A stretch of DNA of 64,000 bases from M0103 sp040386155. GTDB taxonomy: Bacteria > Bacteroidota > Bacteroidia > Flavobacteriales_D > Crocinitomicaceae. The notes under the pieces are model-generated. The model saw only the letters and a program-made list of their open reading frames with translations. It had not been told where the DNA came from and ran no database searches. The translations under genes and the position numbers were made by a program. Positions 32,372 through 41,996 of the stretch are shown piece after piece; the stretch's first letter is position 1; each line of letters begins with the position of its first letter. The DNA is taken from contig JAZKFZ010000001.1 of the NCBI GenBank assembly GCA_040386155.1, positions 620,001-684,000 of the forward strand, in the 5' to 3' direction.

Positions 32372-33163
32372 ATGGATCTTTTTCAAAAGTTAAAATCTTT
32401 TTTTTGGACAAAATCTTTCCTAAAGAAAATAGGATTGGTGATTTTGTTTTACCTTGTAATTGTTACGATAACAGTTTTTTATCTTGACGCTTACACCAAT
32501 CACGGCGAACAAGTTGAAGTGCCTGATTTTAGAGGTAAAAGTGTGAACTATGCTTCTTCCGAAATAGAGAAAATCGGATTATTATATGAAGTTGGGGAAA
32601 CAAAATACGATCCCGACAAGCCAGAAGGAACAGTTATCAGCCAAAATCCTGAGGCAACGCAGCTTTCAAAAGTGTATGTGAAGGGTGGTAGAAAAATTCG
32701 CTTAACGATTTCTACTCGCTCAAGCTTGGTAGAATTACCGAATTTAGTAGATCGTTCTGAACGCTTTGCTCAAAGTGTATTGAAAAGTAGAGGGTTAAAG
32801 TACAAGTTGGAATATAGAGCTACCAATGAAGCCGACGGGGCAGTGCTTGAGCAATTGTACAAAGGAAAGAAGATTAAAGAAGGAACAAAGATTCAAAAGG
32901 GCTCAACCGTTACTTTAATCATTGGTCGCAATGAAGCCATTGCGCCGGTCGATATTCCCAACTTAGTTGGATTGACAATATTTGAAGCAAAAGATCGTTT
33001 ATCTTCAATGGGTAATTTTGGATTCGTGCCAGTTTGTCCTGATTGTACTTCTTATGAAGATTCAGTAGTGGCAATTGTTACATCTCAATCTCCAGAATAT
33101 TTAGAAGGAACTCAGGTCGCAGGTGGTTCTACATTTACCGTTTATGCTTCTAAAAATCCTTAA
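32372..33163 (+). CDS. Membrane protein with three PASTA domains
   Basis: This 263-residue protein has an N-terminal membrane segment at about 19-39 (KIGLVILFYLVIVTITVFYLDA) and three PASTA domains at about 45-110 (VEVPDFRGKSVNYASSEIEK), 113-185 (VELPNLVDRSERFAQSVLKS) and 190-260 (VDIPNLVGLTIFEAKDRLSS). PASTA domains bind peptidoglycan fragments and occur in penicillin-binding proteins and Ser/Thr kinases; here no kinase or transpeptidase part is attached. Bacteroidota commonly have such a protein beside RluA pseudouridine synthase genes. It probably binds peptidoglycan in the periplasm. It is followed 9 bp later by the second T9SS substrate gene. Confidence 0.85.
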   Translation: MDLFQKLKSFFWTKSFLKKIGLVILFYLVIVTITVFYLDAYTNHGEQVEVPDFRGKSVNYASSEIEKIGLLYEVGETKYDPDKPEGTVISQNPEATQLSKVYVKGGRKIRLTISTRSSLVELPNLVDRSERFAQSVLKSRGLKYKLEYRATNEADGAVLEQLYKGKKIKEGTKIQKGSTVTLIIGRNEAIAPVDIPNLVGLTIFEAKDRLSSMGNFGFVPVCPDCTSYEDSVVAIVTSQSPEYLEGTQVAGGSTFTVYASKNP

Positions 33164-33172
33164 CTCAAGGTT

Positions 33173-35392
33173 ATGAAATTTTTGTATTGTTTTATTGTTG
33201 TGGTATTTACTCCATGGTTACTAGTTGCTCAAGGTGAAGAAATGGGGCCAATTACGCAACATCTTTCGCTTCAAAAAAGTCTTAAACAGGCATTAAAGAT
33301 CAGTACAACATTTGATAGTACATTCATCTACACTTCGGACACGTTAAGTCTGCCTTTCTTTGATGAGTTTTCGAAAAATAAATTCCAGCAATACAGTACA
33401 GATTTTGCTGCTCCAGGAGTAACAAGCGAAGAGTATTTTCACCTATTGGATGATGTTACTTCGATCGAATTACCAGCAAATGCTCAGTTTACTGCGCAAG
33501 TTACTTTCCATCGTACCTTTGATTTAGAAACTTCTACTACCTCCGACGTTCCGCTTACAACAACAGCAGTGAAAGTGGGAAGTTTAGCCGAGTATCCTGT
33601 TGTGTACCAAACAATGAACCTCTACCCACCATTTTACATTTATGACACAATTGGTGGTCCAACAAACGCAACGGACACTATTTGGATTACCAATCCCGAA
33701 ATTGTACAAGATTCTGCTACTCAATTTTTTGCCGATTTGAATGATGCCAATGCACTTTGGTTAGACAGTTATGTGTACCACAATTATTCCTTTGCAAAAG
33801 ACCCAAGAACTTTAGGTGTAGCAACCTTTGATGGCATCGATGACAATGGCTTTCCCTATGAAATTGGAACTACCATTACCAATTATGCAGACAAGTTAAC
33901 GTCTAAACCATTGGATTTGTCCACTCTATCTGACGCTGATTCAGTGTATTTTAGCTTTTTGTATCAAAAGCAGGGCTTAGGCGACGCTCCTGAATCAGGG
34001 GATTCACTATTGGTGGAGTTTTATGCGAAAGATTTGGATCAGTGGTTTCATGTGTGGAGTGTGAATGGAGGAACTGTTAATGACTTTACCCATGGACATA
34101 TTCGCGTCAGTGACCCGAAATTTTTCAAAAAAGGATTTCAATTCCGCTTTAGAAACTATGGTTCAATGGCAGGTGCCTTGGATCAATTTCATATAGATTA
34201 CGTAACGCTTCGACCTCTCTCTGGTTACCAAGACACCTTGTTTAAAGATTTTGCTTTTGTTTATCCGGTTGGAAGTTTGCTGAAAGACTATACAGCTGTG
34301 CCATGGGATCACTACAAAAATAATCCCGTAGGTAAAATGAATGACGAGGCCGCACTTTCAGTTCATAATGGTAGTAATTTGCCTGAAAACAATCAGAATG
34401 GAAAAATTGAAGTGCTGTACAATACGGTTGGAGAAGGGGTTTTTGTAATTCCAGCACAAGATTTGTCTAATGGAGCCATTAATTATGATCCTAATTCATT
34501 CTATTTCTCGAGCCATGATTTATCGGGTGGATACCAGTACGACATTACCAAGCCAGGGACGGTAGTTTCTTTTGACATTATTGCAACAGCTTCAGCGCAG
34601 TTCCCTAACTTTCCTCAAAACGATTCAACATTTGGAGTGCAGCAATTTGCTCATTTTTACAGTTATGACGACGGTTCTGCTGAAGCAGCCTATGGACCAA
34701 CTGGAGTTCAATCTCAATTAGCTATTCGCTATGAAGCTTATGAAGCAGACTCTTTAGTTGGAATGCAAATTCACTTTGTTCCTTCGGTAAACGATGTTAG
34801 TGATAAGTTGTTTTTGTTGACTGTCTGGGATGACAATGGAGGTGTGCCGGGAACTATTTTATATCAAGATGGATCGTTTTTTCCACGACAACCAAGTTAT
34901 AATTTGGGTGAAAATCAGTTTTCTACTTATTTTTTCCTGGACACCATGAAGGTGGCTGTTGACGAAGTCTTTTATGTAGGATGGCGTCAATTCGATGCTG
35001 AGCGCTTGAATGTTGGCTTGGACCGTAATCTTGATCACAAAGAAAATACTTTTTACAGTATCAACGGTGGTGTAAATTGGAGTACATCAATGTTTGAAGG
35101 ATCTGTAATGATTCATCCCATCTTTTCAACTTCTTTGGATGCAGAATTGGGTGTTAGTGAAACAATTGGAGACGAAATTGTTGTTAAGGTGTTTCCAAAT
35201 CCTACAAGTAGCAATGTTACAATTAACATGGATGGAATGGATTTTTCATCAGCTAACTTGTTCGCTTCTGATGGTCGCCTAGTGCTATCGACAGCTCAAC
35301 CAACGTTCAATGTGGGAGATCTTACCAACGGACTTTATTTCTTATCCATTGAAGGGCTTGAGAAAACGTATAAAATTATAGTAAATAAATGA
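33173..35392 (+). CDS. T9SS type A sorting domain-containing secreted protein
   Basis: This 739-residue protein starts with MKFLYCFIVVVFTPWLLVA as signal peptide and ends with VKVFPNPTSSNVTINMDGMD...GDLTNGLYFLSIEGLEKTYKIIVNK, the type A T9SS C-terminal sorting domain. The middle has beta-rich modules, with repeated GDSLLVEFYAKDLDQWFHVWSVNGG and LLTVWDDNGGVPGTILYQDG stretches suggestive of jelly-roll or Ig-like domains. No enzyme motif is recognised. The protein is exported by T9SS to the surface. The gene sits between PASTA and RluD genes, an arrangement that recurs in Bacteroidota, and its stop overlaps the rluD-like start by 4 bp (ATGA). Confidence 0.85.
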   Translation: MKFLYCFIVVVFTPWLLVAQGEEMGPITQHLSLQKSLKQALKISTTFDSTFIYTSDTLSLPFFDEFSKNKFQQYSTDFAAPGVTSEEYFHLLDDVTSIELPANAQFTAQVTFHRTFDLETSTTSDVPLTTTAVKVGSLAEYPVVYQTMNLYPPFYIYDTIGGPTNATDTIWITNPEIVQDSATQFFADLNDANALWLDSYVYHNYSFAKDPRTLGVATFDGIDDNGFPYEIGTTITNYADKLTSKPLDLSTLSDADSVYFSFLYQKQGLGDAPESGDSLLVEFYAKDLDQWFHVWSVNGGTVNDFTHGHIRVSDPKFFKKGFQFRFRNYGSMAGALDQFHIDYVTLRPLSGYQDTLFKDFAFVYPVGSLLKDYTAVPWDHYKNNPVGKMNDEAALSVHNGSNLPENNQNGKIEVLYNTVGEGVFVIPAQDLSNGAINYDPNSFYFSSHDLSGGYQYDITKPGTVVSFDIIATASAQFPNFPQNDSTFGVQQFAHFYSYDDGSAEAAYGPTGVQSQLAIRYEAYEADSLVGMQIHFVPSVNDVSDKLFLLTVWDDNGGVPGTILYQDGSFFPRQPSYNLGENQFSTYFFLDTMKVAVDEVFYVGWRQFDAERLNVGLDRNLDHKENTFYSINGGVNWSTSMFEGSVMIHPIFSTSLDAELGVSETIGDEIVVKVFPNPTSSNVTINMDGMDFSSANLFASDGRLVLSTAQPTFNVGDLTNGLYFLSIEGLEKTYKIIVNK

Positions 35393-36426
35393 GTGAAGAA
35401 ATAAATGAAATCGATTCAGATGAGGAAGAACTCTTTGAACATTTTCGTTTTGTAGCAGACCCAGGTCAAGAAATGATTCGAATTGATAAGTTTCTTATCG
35501 ATCGAATGCCAAAGACTTCACGCAATAAAATTCAAATTGCAGCGAAAGCAGGAAGTGTACACGTAAACAAACAAAGCGTCAAGCAGAATTACAAAGTAAA
35601 ACCTGGCGATGAAGTTGCCATCGTTTTGCCATACCCGGTGCGTGAGTTGGAGCTCATTCCCCAAAACATTCCAATTGATATCGTATATGAAGATGATACA
35701 TTAATTGTTGTAAACAAGCCTGCCAATATGGTAGTGCACCCAGGTTATGGCAACTACAAAGGCACCTTGGTTAACGCATTAATTTACCATTTTGATAATT
35801 TACCAGAACGAAAACAAGACTATTTTGGTCGTCCGGGTTTAGTGCATCGCATCGATAAGAATACAACAGGATTATTGGTAATTGCAAAAACGGAGGAGGC
35901 GTTAACGTCTTTAGCACGACAATTCTATGAACGCACTACAGAACGACGGTATTATGCTTTAGTTTGGGGAGATGTCGAAGAAGATGGAACAGTCACAGGG
36001 AATCTTGCTCGAGCGCTAAAAAACCGTAAGGTAATGGATGTTTTTCCTGAGGGAGATTATGGGAAACATGCCGTTACGCATTACAAGGTAATCCAACGAT
36101 TTGGCTTAGTAACTTTGATCGAGTGCAAGCTTGAAACAGGGCGCACACATCAAATTAGAATTCACATGAAATACATTGGACATCCGTTGTTCAATGACAA
36201 TGAATATGGAGGGGATAGAATCGTGAAAGGAACCACTTCAACCAATTATAAACGATTTATTGAAAACTGTTTTGATAAAATTGAAGGTCAAGCTTTGCAT
36301 GCTAAAACACTTGGCTTCGTGCATCCCGAAACCAACAAAAAAATGCAATTTGAATCGGAGCTGCCTATTGGTTTCCAAGAATTGCTTCAGAAATGGGAAA
36401 GTTATACTTCAAATAGTCAAATTTAA
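35389..36426 (+). CDS. rluD: RluA/RluD-family 23S rRNA pseudouridine synthase
   Basis: This 345-residue protein has an N-terminal S4-type RNA-binding domain at about 25-85 (MIRIDKFLIDRMPKTSRNKIQIAAKAGSVHVN) followed by the RluA catalytic domain. The catalytic aspartate is D156 in GLVHRIDKNTTGLLVIAKT; further motifs are VVNKPANMVVHPG and ETGRTHQIRIHMKYIGHPLFND. It isomerises uridines to pseudouridine in rRNA; RluD targets helix 69 of 23S rRNA, and the S4 domain fits RluD or RluC. Distinguishing the exact site needs comparison. It is translationally coupled to the T9SS substrate by an ATGA overlap. Confidence 0.9.
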   Translation: MSEEINEIDSDEEELFEHFRFVADPGQEMIRIDKFLIDRMPKTSRNKIQIAAKAGSVHVNKQSVKQNYKVKPGDEVAIVLPYPVRELELIPQNIPIDIVYEDDTLIVVNKPANMVVHPGYGNYKGTLVNALIYHFDNLPERKQDYFGRPGLVHRIDKNTTGLLVIAKTEEALTSLARQFYERTTERRYYALVWGDVEEDGTVTGNLARALKNRKVMDVFPEGDYGKHAVTHYKVIQRFGLVTLIECKLETGRTHQIRIHMKYIGHPLFNDNEYGGDRIVKGTTSTNYKRFIENCFDKIEGQALHAKTLGFVHPETNKKMQFESELPIGFQELLQKWESYTSNSQI

Positions 36427-36448
36427 TTACGATTCAAATTATTTCCAT

Positions 36449-36482
36449 TTTGTAACTTACAAATGGATTTTTATTATATTTG
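36449..36482 (+). promoter_or_regulatory. Promoter for the PorE-like OmpA gene
   Basis: TTTG (36449-36452), a 22-bp spacer and TATATTTG (36475-36482). It lies 85 bp before the ATG at 36567, leaving a longer 5' leader than most genes here. The last part of the leader holds TATTGGAGGTAAAAACTCC, with a GGAG / CTCC complement. Confidence 0.6.
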
Positions 36483-36566
36483 GCGATTAAAAGTTTGTTA
36501 AATTTACGAATTGACACTAACTATTGGAGGTAAAAACTCCATTAAACTATTGAAAATAAAGACTTT

Positions 36567-38714
36567 ATGTTAAAAAAATTATTCCTTACACTCGTATTGA
36601 CGGTTATTACCGTGGCAGCACATGCACAAAGCAAGGTAGTTTTAGATGCAATAGCTTCTTTTCAGAGTGAAAAGTATTGTGAAGCTGCTGACAAGTGCAG
36701 TTTGGCATATAATAAACTTTCTAGAAAAGGTAAGCAAGCTAAAAAAACGAAGGGAGACATGGCTTTTAAAACAGCTGAGTGTTACCGAATGACTGAACGC
36801 TACCGTGAGGCGAATGAGTGGTATGATAGAGCTGTATTATTAGACTATCAAGACATTAACCCTGAGGTGTATTTTTACAATGGAGAAATGCTCCGAATGA
36901 TGGGTGAGTATGATAAATCGATTCTTGCATACAATGAATACAAAAAACTAGTACCATCCGATACACGTGCGGATATTGCAATTCGTTCAGCAAATGACAA
37001 TAAAGATTTTATTGCTAACAAAACACGTCACGTCGTAAAAAATCAGAACGCTATCAATAAGAAAGAGTTGGACATGGCGCCGATGTTCTCTGACCGTAAG
37101 GAAACTAAATTGTATTTTGCTTCTAGTCGTGCAAATAGCACGGGGAATGATAAAGATCCTAGAACGTGTGAGAACTATATGGACCTTTGGGTGTCAGAAA
37201 TTGACAAGAAAGGAAATTGGGGTGAGCCCGTTTTAGTAGATAAAGAAGGGAATGTTAACACGGAAGACAATGAAGGAACTGTATGTTTCGACGGAAGAAA
37301 TAAAACAATGTTCTTCACGCGTTGTCCAAACATGAAAAAACAAAATTTAGGTTGTGATATCTGGATGGCGGAAGCGAAGGGGAAAGACGGTTGGAATGAA
37401 GCGGTTAAATTAAACTTAAAATCAAGTGATACGATCAGTGTTGGTCACCCTTGTGTAAGTGATGATGGAAACTTCTTGGTTTTTGCTTCTGATATGCCAG
37501 GTGGTGTTGGAGGAAAAGATTTATGGTACACTGAATACGATAAGAAAAATAAATCTTGGTCTGCACCAAAAAATCTTGGACCAGAAATCAACACTAGAGG
37601 AAATGATTTGTTTCCCACATTCGGAAAAGATGGTCAGCTGTATTATGCTACTGATGGTTTAATTGGAGTGGGTGGTTTGGATATTTTTGTTGCAAACAAG
37701 ATTGAAGGACAAAACAAATGGGAGAATCCAAAAAACATGGGCTACCCAATCAATTCTGTTCATAACGATTATGCGCTTATTCAACTTACAGAGAAAAAAG
37801 GTTATTTCACTTCCGAGCGAAAAGGTGAAAATGGCGAATGGGCAGATATCTACTCGTACGAATTGCCACCAAATATTTTCGATTTGAAAGTACTAGTTTC
37901 TGAAACAGGAGATAAAAACAAAAAGATTGCAGATGTTCGCGTTGTAGTGAAAGGTACTGACAATTCAACGTGGGAAGGCTTTACTAAGAAAGATGGTTCT
38001 GTATTCTGGGATAAAAAATCAGACGGAACTCGTTATGTAAACGAAGAAACTTCTTACCATATTGACATTTCTAAAGATGGGTACCACGTTAACAAGAAGG
38101 GAGCAGACTTCACTACTTTGGGATTGAACTATGATCAAAACTTCATTATTGAAATGGAGTTGTTCCCTAAAAAACCAATCCGTTTACCAGAAGTACGTTA
38201 TCCATTGGATAAATGGTCATTGTTGGTGGATAGCACAATCAACTCACCGGATTCATTATTATTTGTATTCAATTTGTTGAACGAATATCCTGAGATGATT
38301 CTTGAGTTGAGTTCGCATACAGATGCTCGTGGATCAAATGAGCGTAATGCTAAGTTGGCAACGAATCGTGCTCGCGCATGTTACATCTACCTCGTGCAAG
38401 AGAAAGGTGTTGACCCTCGTCGTATTGTTCCAGTTGGAAAGGGTGAGGCTGAACCTCGTTCTGTGTATAGAAATGGGGATGATTTTGTTGTAGTTGTCCC
38501 TAGAGATGCTGCTGGAAATGAATTGCCTGGCTTTACAGAGGTGAAATTGACTGAAGCGTTAATCAATACATACAAGACGACCAATCGACCATTATTTGAT
38601 AAATTGCATCAATTCAATCGTCGTACTGAAGGAAAAGTAATTAGTATGGAATTTGATCCTGCTAAAACTCCTGCTGCGAATATAGAATACCTGAAATATG
38701 TAAAATATCCATAA
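36567..38714 (+). CDS. PorE-like OmpA-family protein (TPR, PD40, regulatory and OmpA domains)
   Basis: This 715-residue protein has a signal peptide (MLKKLFLTLVLTVITVAAHA). A TPR-like helical part covers about 20-140 (AADKCSLAYNKLSRK, AECYRMTERYREANEWYDRA). A PD40/WD40-like beta-propeller region covers about 165-430 (KLYFASSRANSTG, MFFTRCPNM, FLVFASDMPGGVGGKDLWYTE). A carboxypeptidase-regulatory-like part covers about 440-520. An OmpA peptidoglycan-binding domain lies at about 575-690, with SSHTDARGSNERNAKLATNRARA. This four-part layout is that of PorE, which anchors the T9SS to peptidoglycan. It has a cleavable rather than lipoprotein signal. Paralogues are frequent, so the PorE assignment is not certain. 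Confidence 0.82.
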   Translation: MLKKLFLTLVLTVITVAAHAQSKVVLDAIASFQSEKYCEAADKCSLAYNKLSRKGKQAKKTKGDMAFKTAECYRMTERYREANEWYDRAVLLDYQDINPEVYFYNGEMLRMMGEYDKSILAYNEYKKLVPSDTRADIAIRSANDNKDFIANKTRHVVKNQNAINKKELDMAPMFSDRKETKLYFASSRANSTGNDKDPRTCENYMDLWVSEIDKKGNWGEPVLVDKEGNVNTEDNEGTVCFDGRNKTMFFTRCPNMKKQNLGCDIWMAEAKGKDGWNEAVKLNLKSSDTISVGHPCVSDDGNFLVFASDMPGGVGGKDLWYTEYDKKNKSWSAPKNLGPEINTRGNDLFPTFGKDGQLYYATDGLIGVGGLDIFVANKIEGQNKWENPKNMGYPINSVHNDYALIQLTEKKGYFTSERKGENGEWADIYSYELPPNIFDLKVLVSETGDKNKKIADVRVVVKGTDNSTWEGFTKKDGSVFWDKKSDGTRYVNEETSYHIDISKDGYHVNKKGADFTTLGLNYDQNFIIEMELFPKKPIRLPEVRYPLDKWSLLVDSTINSPDSLLFVFNLLNEYPEMILELSSHTDARGSNERNAKLATNRARACYIYLVQEKGVDPRRIVPVGKGEAEPRSVYRNGDDFVVVVPRDAAGNELPGFTEVKLTEALINTYKTTNRPLFDKLHQFNRRTEGKVISMEFDPAKTPAANIEYLKYVKYP

Positions 38715-38731
38715 TTGGACAATTAATATTG

Positions 38732-38765
38732 AAAAGCCTGGTAATTTTTTATCAGGCTTTTTTTT
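38732..38765 (+). terminator. Intrinsic terminator after the PorE-like gene
   Basis: A 12-bp stem (AAAAGCCTGGTA / TATCAGGCTTTT, one G-U pair) with a 6-base loop is followed by a T-run. Confidence 0.85.
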
Positions 38766-38803
38766 ACGCCTAATTTTGCTTAATTTAAAGTAAAATTATA
38801 GTT

Positions 38804-40003
38804 ATGACGGAGCAATTTCTCCATTATTTGTGGAAGTTTTCGGTATTACCCTTTCATCACCTGAAACTTTCGGATGGTGAAGATTTCACAATTGTCAAAA
38901 ATGGAGAGTACAATCAATTTGAATCAGGGCCTGATTTTTTTAATGCGAGAATTAAAATCAATGGTATTCTTTGGTGCGGCCCAATAGAAATTCATGTGAA
39001 GTCATCCGATTGGGTAAAACATGGTCACCAGCATGATGCAGCCTACAATAATGTAATCCTGCACGTAGTCTATGAGAACGACATTCAAATCATTCAAAAT
39101 GGCAGAAGGCTGCCAACAATTGAATTAAAAAATCTTGTCCCAAAGGATTTAATGAACCGATATAATCAACTTTTATCAGAAAAATCGAACATTCTGTGCA
39201 GTAAGAGAATTGCAGACATTCCTCCAATTTATTTCCAGGAAATGATCACCAAAGCTTCAGTAGATCGCTTAGAATTAAAGGTGCAAGAAATTGATTCGAT
39301 CATAACACTTGGGCAGCATCAAGTGCTCTATACCACATTGGCAAAAGCATTTGGATCAAAAGTAAATGCATTAGCATTTGAACAGCTTTCTTATCGCATA
39401 CCTTTCCATATCCTAAAGAAAATTCATTGTGCTTCCAGAAGCAAAGTGCTCTTGCATACCAGTGGACTTTTAACATTGGATGGAAGTCCCGATCCAAATA
39501 GTACTGTATTTCTTTTGGAGCCCTTAGAGCCTCAAATATGGAAGCAAAAGGGCCTGAGGCCACATTCATTTCCTGTACCGAGAATTCGTCAGTTTGCTGA
39601 ACTCTTAAATTTGATTGATTTAGACACCTTGCTTAAAGTACGTAATACCTCGGAATTATACGAATTCACTAAAGATATCTTTTCTCAATTTAATGCAAAA
39701 GTTGAATCGTCGATTGAGAGATTGTCACTTAATTTTCAAACCAACTTGCTTATTAATTGCTTTCTTCCTCTTTTTATTTGGAGATGTAGGCAATCAAAAT
39801 CTGATTTTTCGATGGAAAGTGCAGTAGATTTCTTAAGTTTGTTGTTGCCAGAGTCGAACTACATTCTGAGTAAATGGCAAGCTGCAGATGTAAAACCAAG
39901 CAACGCCTTTGAAAGTCAAGGCTTGATTGAGTTGCACAACAATTATTGTCAGCGAAAGCAGTGTTTATCTTGTTCGATTGGAATAAAATTAATGAAAGAA
40001 TGA
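38804..40003 (+). CDS. DUF2851 family protein
   Basis: This 399-residue protein has the DUF2851 start (EQFLHYLWKFSVLPFHHLKLSDGEDFTIVKNGEYNQFESGPDFFNARIKINGILWCGPIEIHVKSSDW) and the rest of that family pattern, including HDAAYNNVILHVVYENDI and a C-terminal cysteine-rich NNYCQRKQCLSCSIGIKL. The family is common in Bacteroidota and uncharacterised; the fold is suggestive of a nuclease or nucleotide-binding protein, which I cannot confirm. Cytoplasmic, no signal peptide. The stop overlaps the PspC-domain gene start by 4 bp (ATGA), so it is the first gene of a tightly coupled run. Confidence 0.85.
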   Translation: MTEQFLHYLWKFSVLPFHHLKLSDGEDFTIVKNGEYNQFESGPDFFNARIKINGILWCGPIEIHVKSSDWVKHGHQHDAAYNNVILHVVYENDIQIIQNGRRLPTIELKNLVPKDLMNRYNQLLSEKSNILCSKRIADIPPIYFQEMITKASVDRLELKVQEIDSIITLGQHQVLYTTLAKAFGSKVNALAFEQLSYRIPFHILKKIHCASRSKVLLHTSGLLTLDGSPDPNSTVFLLEPLEPQIWKQKGLRPHSFPVPRIRQFAELLNLIDLDTLLKVRNTSELYEFTKDIFSQFNAKVESSIERLSLNFQTNLLINCFLPLFIWRCRQSKSDFSMESAVDFLSLLLPESNYILSKWQAADVKPSNAFESQGLIELHNNYCQRKQCLSCSIGIKLMKE

Positions 40004-40239
40004 CGTGGTTTCAAAAAATACTCTTTTACTTCGAAATGCGCTCTTTTGGCGTTTGCAAGTGGTGGGCTAAAAAGTTGGGTATTCGAACAGAAAAGGTGCG
40101 TTTGGGATTCATTTATACTTCTTTTCTAACCCTTGGCTCTCCAATTTTACTGTACGTTGTGATGGCTTGGTTAGTGGAACATAAAAACTATTTCAGATTT
40201 ATTTATCGCGGAAAACGCAGTATTTGGGATTTAGAATGA
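40000..40239 (+). CDS. Small PspC-domain-like membrane protein
   Basis: From the ATG at 40000, which overlaps the DUF2851 stop as ATGA, this is 79 residues (MTWFQKILFYFEMRSFGVCKWW). It has the PspC-type pattern of a short basic N-terminus, KLGIRTEKVRLGFIYTSFLTLGSPILLYVVMAWL with one membrane segment, and a C-terminal KNYFRFIYRGKRSIWDLE. PspC proteins act in phage-shock-type membrane stress, but many Bacteroidota homologues are uncharacterised. A longer frame would start inside the upstream gene. The stop overlaps the next gene by 4 bp. Confidence 0.75.
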   Translation: MTWFQKILFYFEMRSFGVCKWWAKKLGIRTEKVRLGFIYTSFLTLGSPILLYVVMAWLVEHKNYFRFIYRGKRSIWDLE

Positions 40240-41132
40240 TAGGTAGAACCGATCGGATATTAATTACGGGGGCCAATGGATTGTTGGGACAAAAATTAGT
40301 GAAGCAATGTCGGGCAAAAAATGTTGCGTTTCTAGCTACTTCAATGGGCAAGAATCGAAATGAGGACTGCCCTACCGAAAATTATAGTGAAATGGATATC
40401 TGCGACACTGGTGAGGTGAACAGAATTTTTATAGAGTTTAAACCAACACATATCATTCACACTGCTGCAATTACCAATGTTGATTTTTGCGAATTGAATC
40501 CAGATGAATGTCAGCGCGTCAACGTTGAAGCAACAGCAATTTTGTTTGAAGCTGCAAAATCTTGCAATGGATATTTAATTTTTCTCTCGACAGATTTTGT
40601 TTTTGATGGCGAACTTGGAAATTATTCTGAACAAGATCTACCGAATCCTTTGAGCGTATACGCAAAGTCTAAATACGATTCAGAGCAAATGCTTCAGCAG
40701 GATATTTATAAGAATTGGGCAATTGTCCGAACGATTATTGTCTACGGTGTTGGCAATAATCTCTCGCGCACGAACATTATTTGTTGGGCAAAGGATGCCT
40801 TACAAGCAGGACAAGAAATGAAAATTGTAGACGATCAATTTCGAGCACCAACATGGGCTGACGATTTAGCTTGGGCTTGTTTAAGAATTGTAACACTGCA
40901 AGAACAGGGTGTTTTTCATATTGCGGGGCCAGAAACAATGTCAATTTTTAATATAATTGAAAGAGTTGCTAAGCACTTTGGATATGCAACAACGCAATTG
41001 GTTCGTGTGTCAAGTGCTACATTAAATCAACCAGCAAAACGCCCACCCAAAACAGGTTTTGATTTAAAAAAGTCAAGAGAAATTTTGGGGTACAATCCAA
41101 GAACATTGGAGCAAACCTTGGACTTACTATGA
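40236..41132 (+). CDS. RmlD-like dTDP-4-dehydrorhamnose reductase family protein
   Basis: I start at the ATG at 40236 (298 residues), which gives the ATGA overlap with the previous stop; four extra codons are possible upstream. It is an SDR with ITGANGLLGQKLVKQC for NAD(P) binding, THIIHTAAITNVDFCELNPDECQRVN, STDFVFDGELGNYSEQDLPNPLSVYAKSKYDSEQM with the catalytic tyrosine and lysine, and a C-terminal FRAPTWADDLAWACL. These are RmlD-type motifs: reduction of dTDP-4-keto-rhamnose to dTDP-rhamnose. It could complete the pathway opened by rmlB at 12385, though it sits in an unrelated operon 28 kb away, so the substrate is uncertain. Confidence 0.78.
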   Translation: MIGRTDRILITGANGLLGQKLVKQCRAKNVAFLATSMGKNRNEDCPTENYSEMDICDTGEVNRIFIEFKPTHIIHTAAITNVDFCELNPDECQRVNVEATAILFEAAKSCNGYLIFLSTDFVFDGELGNYSEQDLPNPLSVYAKSKYDSEQMLQQDIYKNWAIVRTIIVYGVGNNLSRTNIICWAKDALQAGQEMKIVDDQFRAPTWADDLAWACLRIVTLQEQGVFHIAGPETMSIFNIIERVAKHFGYATTQLVRVSSATLNQPAKRPPKTGFDLKKSREILGYNPRTLEQTLDLL

Positions 41133-41995
41133 AGGAATTATTCTTGTCGAAAAGCAATCGAAGAGGGGTCTTGCTGTTGATTGCCATAGTACTTATCATT
41201 GTATTTATTCCCAGAATATTGATGTTTGTTAATGAAAGTGAAGCAACAAAAATCACCTCAAGCGAACAGGCAGTGCTGAATAAGTTGCAGAGCGAACATT
41301 CAAAATCAAGAGTAAAATTTGGTGCTGGAAATACAAATCGCTTTAGACGGCCACCTGCCAAGTTTAACCCGAATGATTATACCTTGGAAAACTGGAAATA
41401 TTTGGGTTTGTCTGAAAAACAAGCAGCAATTGTGCTTAAATTTTCAAAGCGCGGGATTAATAATTACCAAACACTCAGCAAGATTTTTGTTATTCCACCT
41501 GCCTTACTCGAGTTAATGAAAGACTCATTGGTTTTTTCATCGTCCAATAGCACTGCCTTTGCAGTTTCAAACTATCCTAAGAAAGAAATTAAGGAGAAGA
41601 AGATTCTTGAATTGAACCAAAGTTCAATAGAAGAATTAGTTGCCCTTCCAATGATTGGAGAAAAGTTGGCAGAACGAATACTAAAGTATCGGAATCGACT
41701 CGGTGGATTTTATTTCAAGGAACAGTTACTTGAAGTGTACGGTGTTGAACCAGCTACGTTTTCATTGATTGAACCCTTAGTGAAAGCCAATGTTGCGACA
41801 TTGCAGCAGCTTCATTTAAATAGTGCAACTGCCGAAGAATTAAAAAATCACCCTTACTTCTATTGGAATATTGCAAATTCAGTCGTAAAATTGCGCTCTC
41901 AAAAAGGACAGTTTAAATCCATCAACGACATTTTAGAATCCAAATTGATAGATCTAGAATTTTTTGAGAAAGTGAAACCCTATTTAGCACTTTGA
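41129..41995 (+). CDS. Membrane-anchored helix-hairpin-helix (ComEA-like) protein
   Basis: This 288-residue protein has an N-terminal membrane segment at about 11-31 (NRRGVLLLIAIVLIIVFIPRILMF) and several helix-hairpin-helix DNA-binding units: TLENWKYLGLSEKQAAIVLKFSKRG, LNQSSIEELVALPMIGEKLAERILKYRNRLGG and LHLNSATAEELKNHPYFYWNIANSVVKLRSQ. ComEA-like proteins bind double-stranded DNA at the outer face of the membrane during natural transformation. Whether this one does is unknown. It overlaps the RmlD-like gene by 4 bp and is followed 1 bp later by apt, so the run is one operon. Confidence 0.83.
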   Translation: MKELFLSKSNRRGVLLLIAIVLIIVFIPRILMFVNESEATKITSSEQAVLNKLQSEHSKSRVKFGAGNTNRFRRPPAKFNPNDYTLENWKYLGLSEKQAAIVLKFSKRGINNYQTLSKIFVIPPALLELMKDSLVFSSSNSTAFAVSNYPKKEIKEKKILELNQSSIEELVALPMIGEKLAERILKYRNRLGGFYFKEQLLEVYGVEPATFSLIEPLVKANVATLQQLHLNSATAEELKNHPYFYWNIANSVVKLRSQKGQFKSINDILESKLIDLEFFEKVKPYLAL

Positions 41996-41996
41996 T

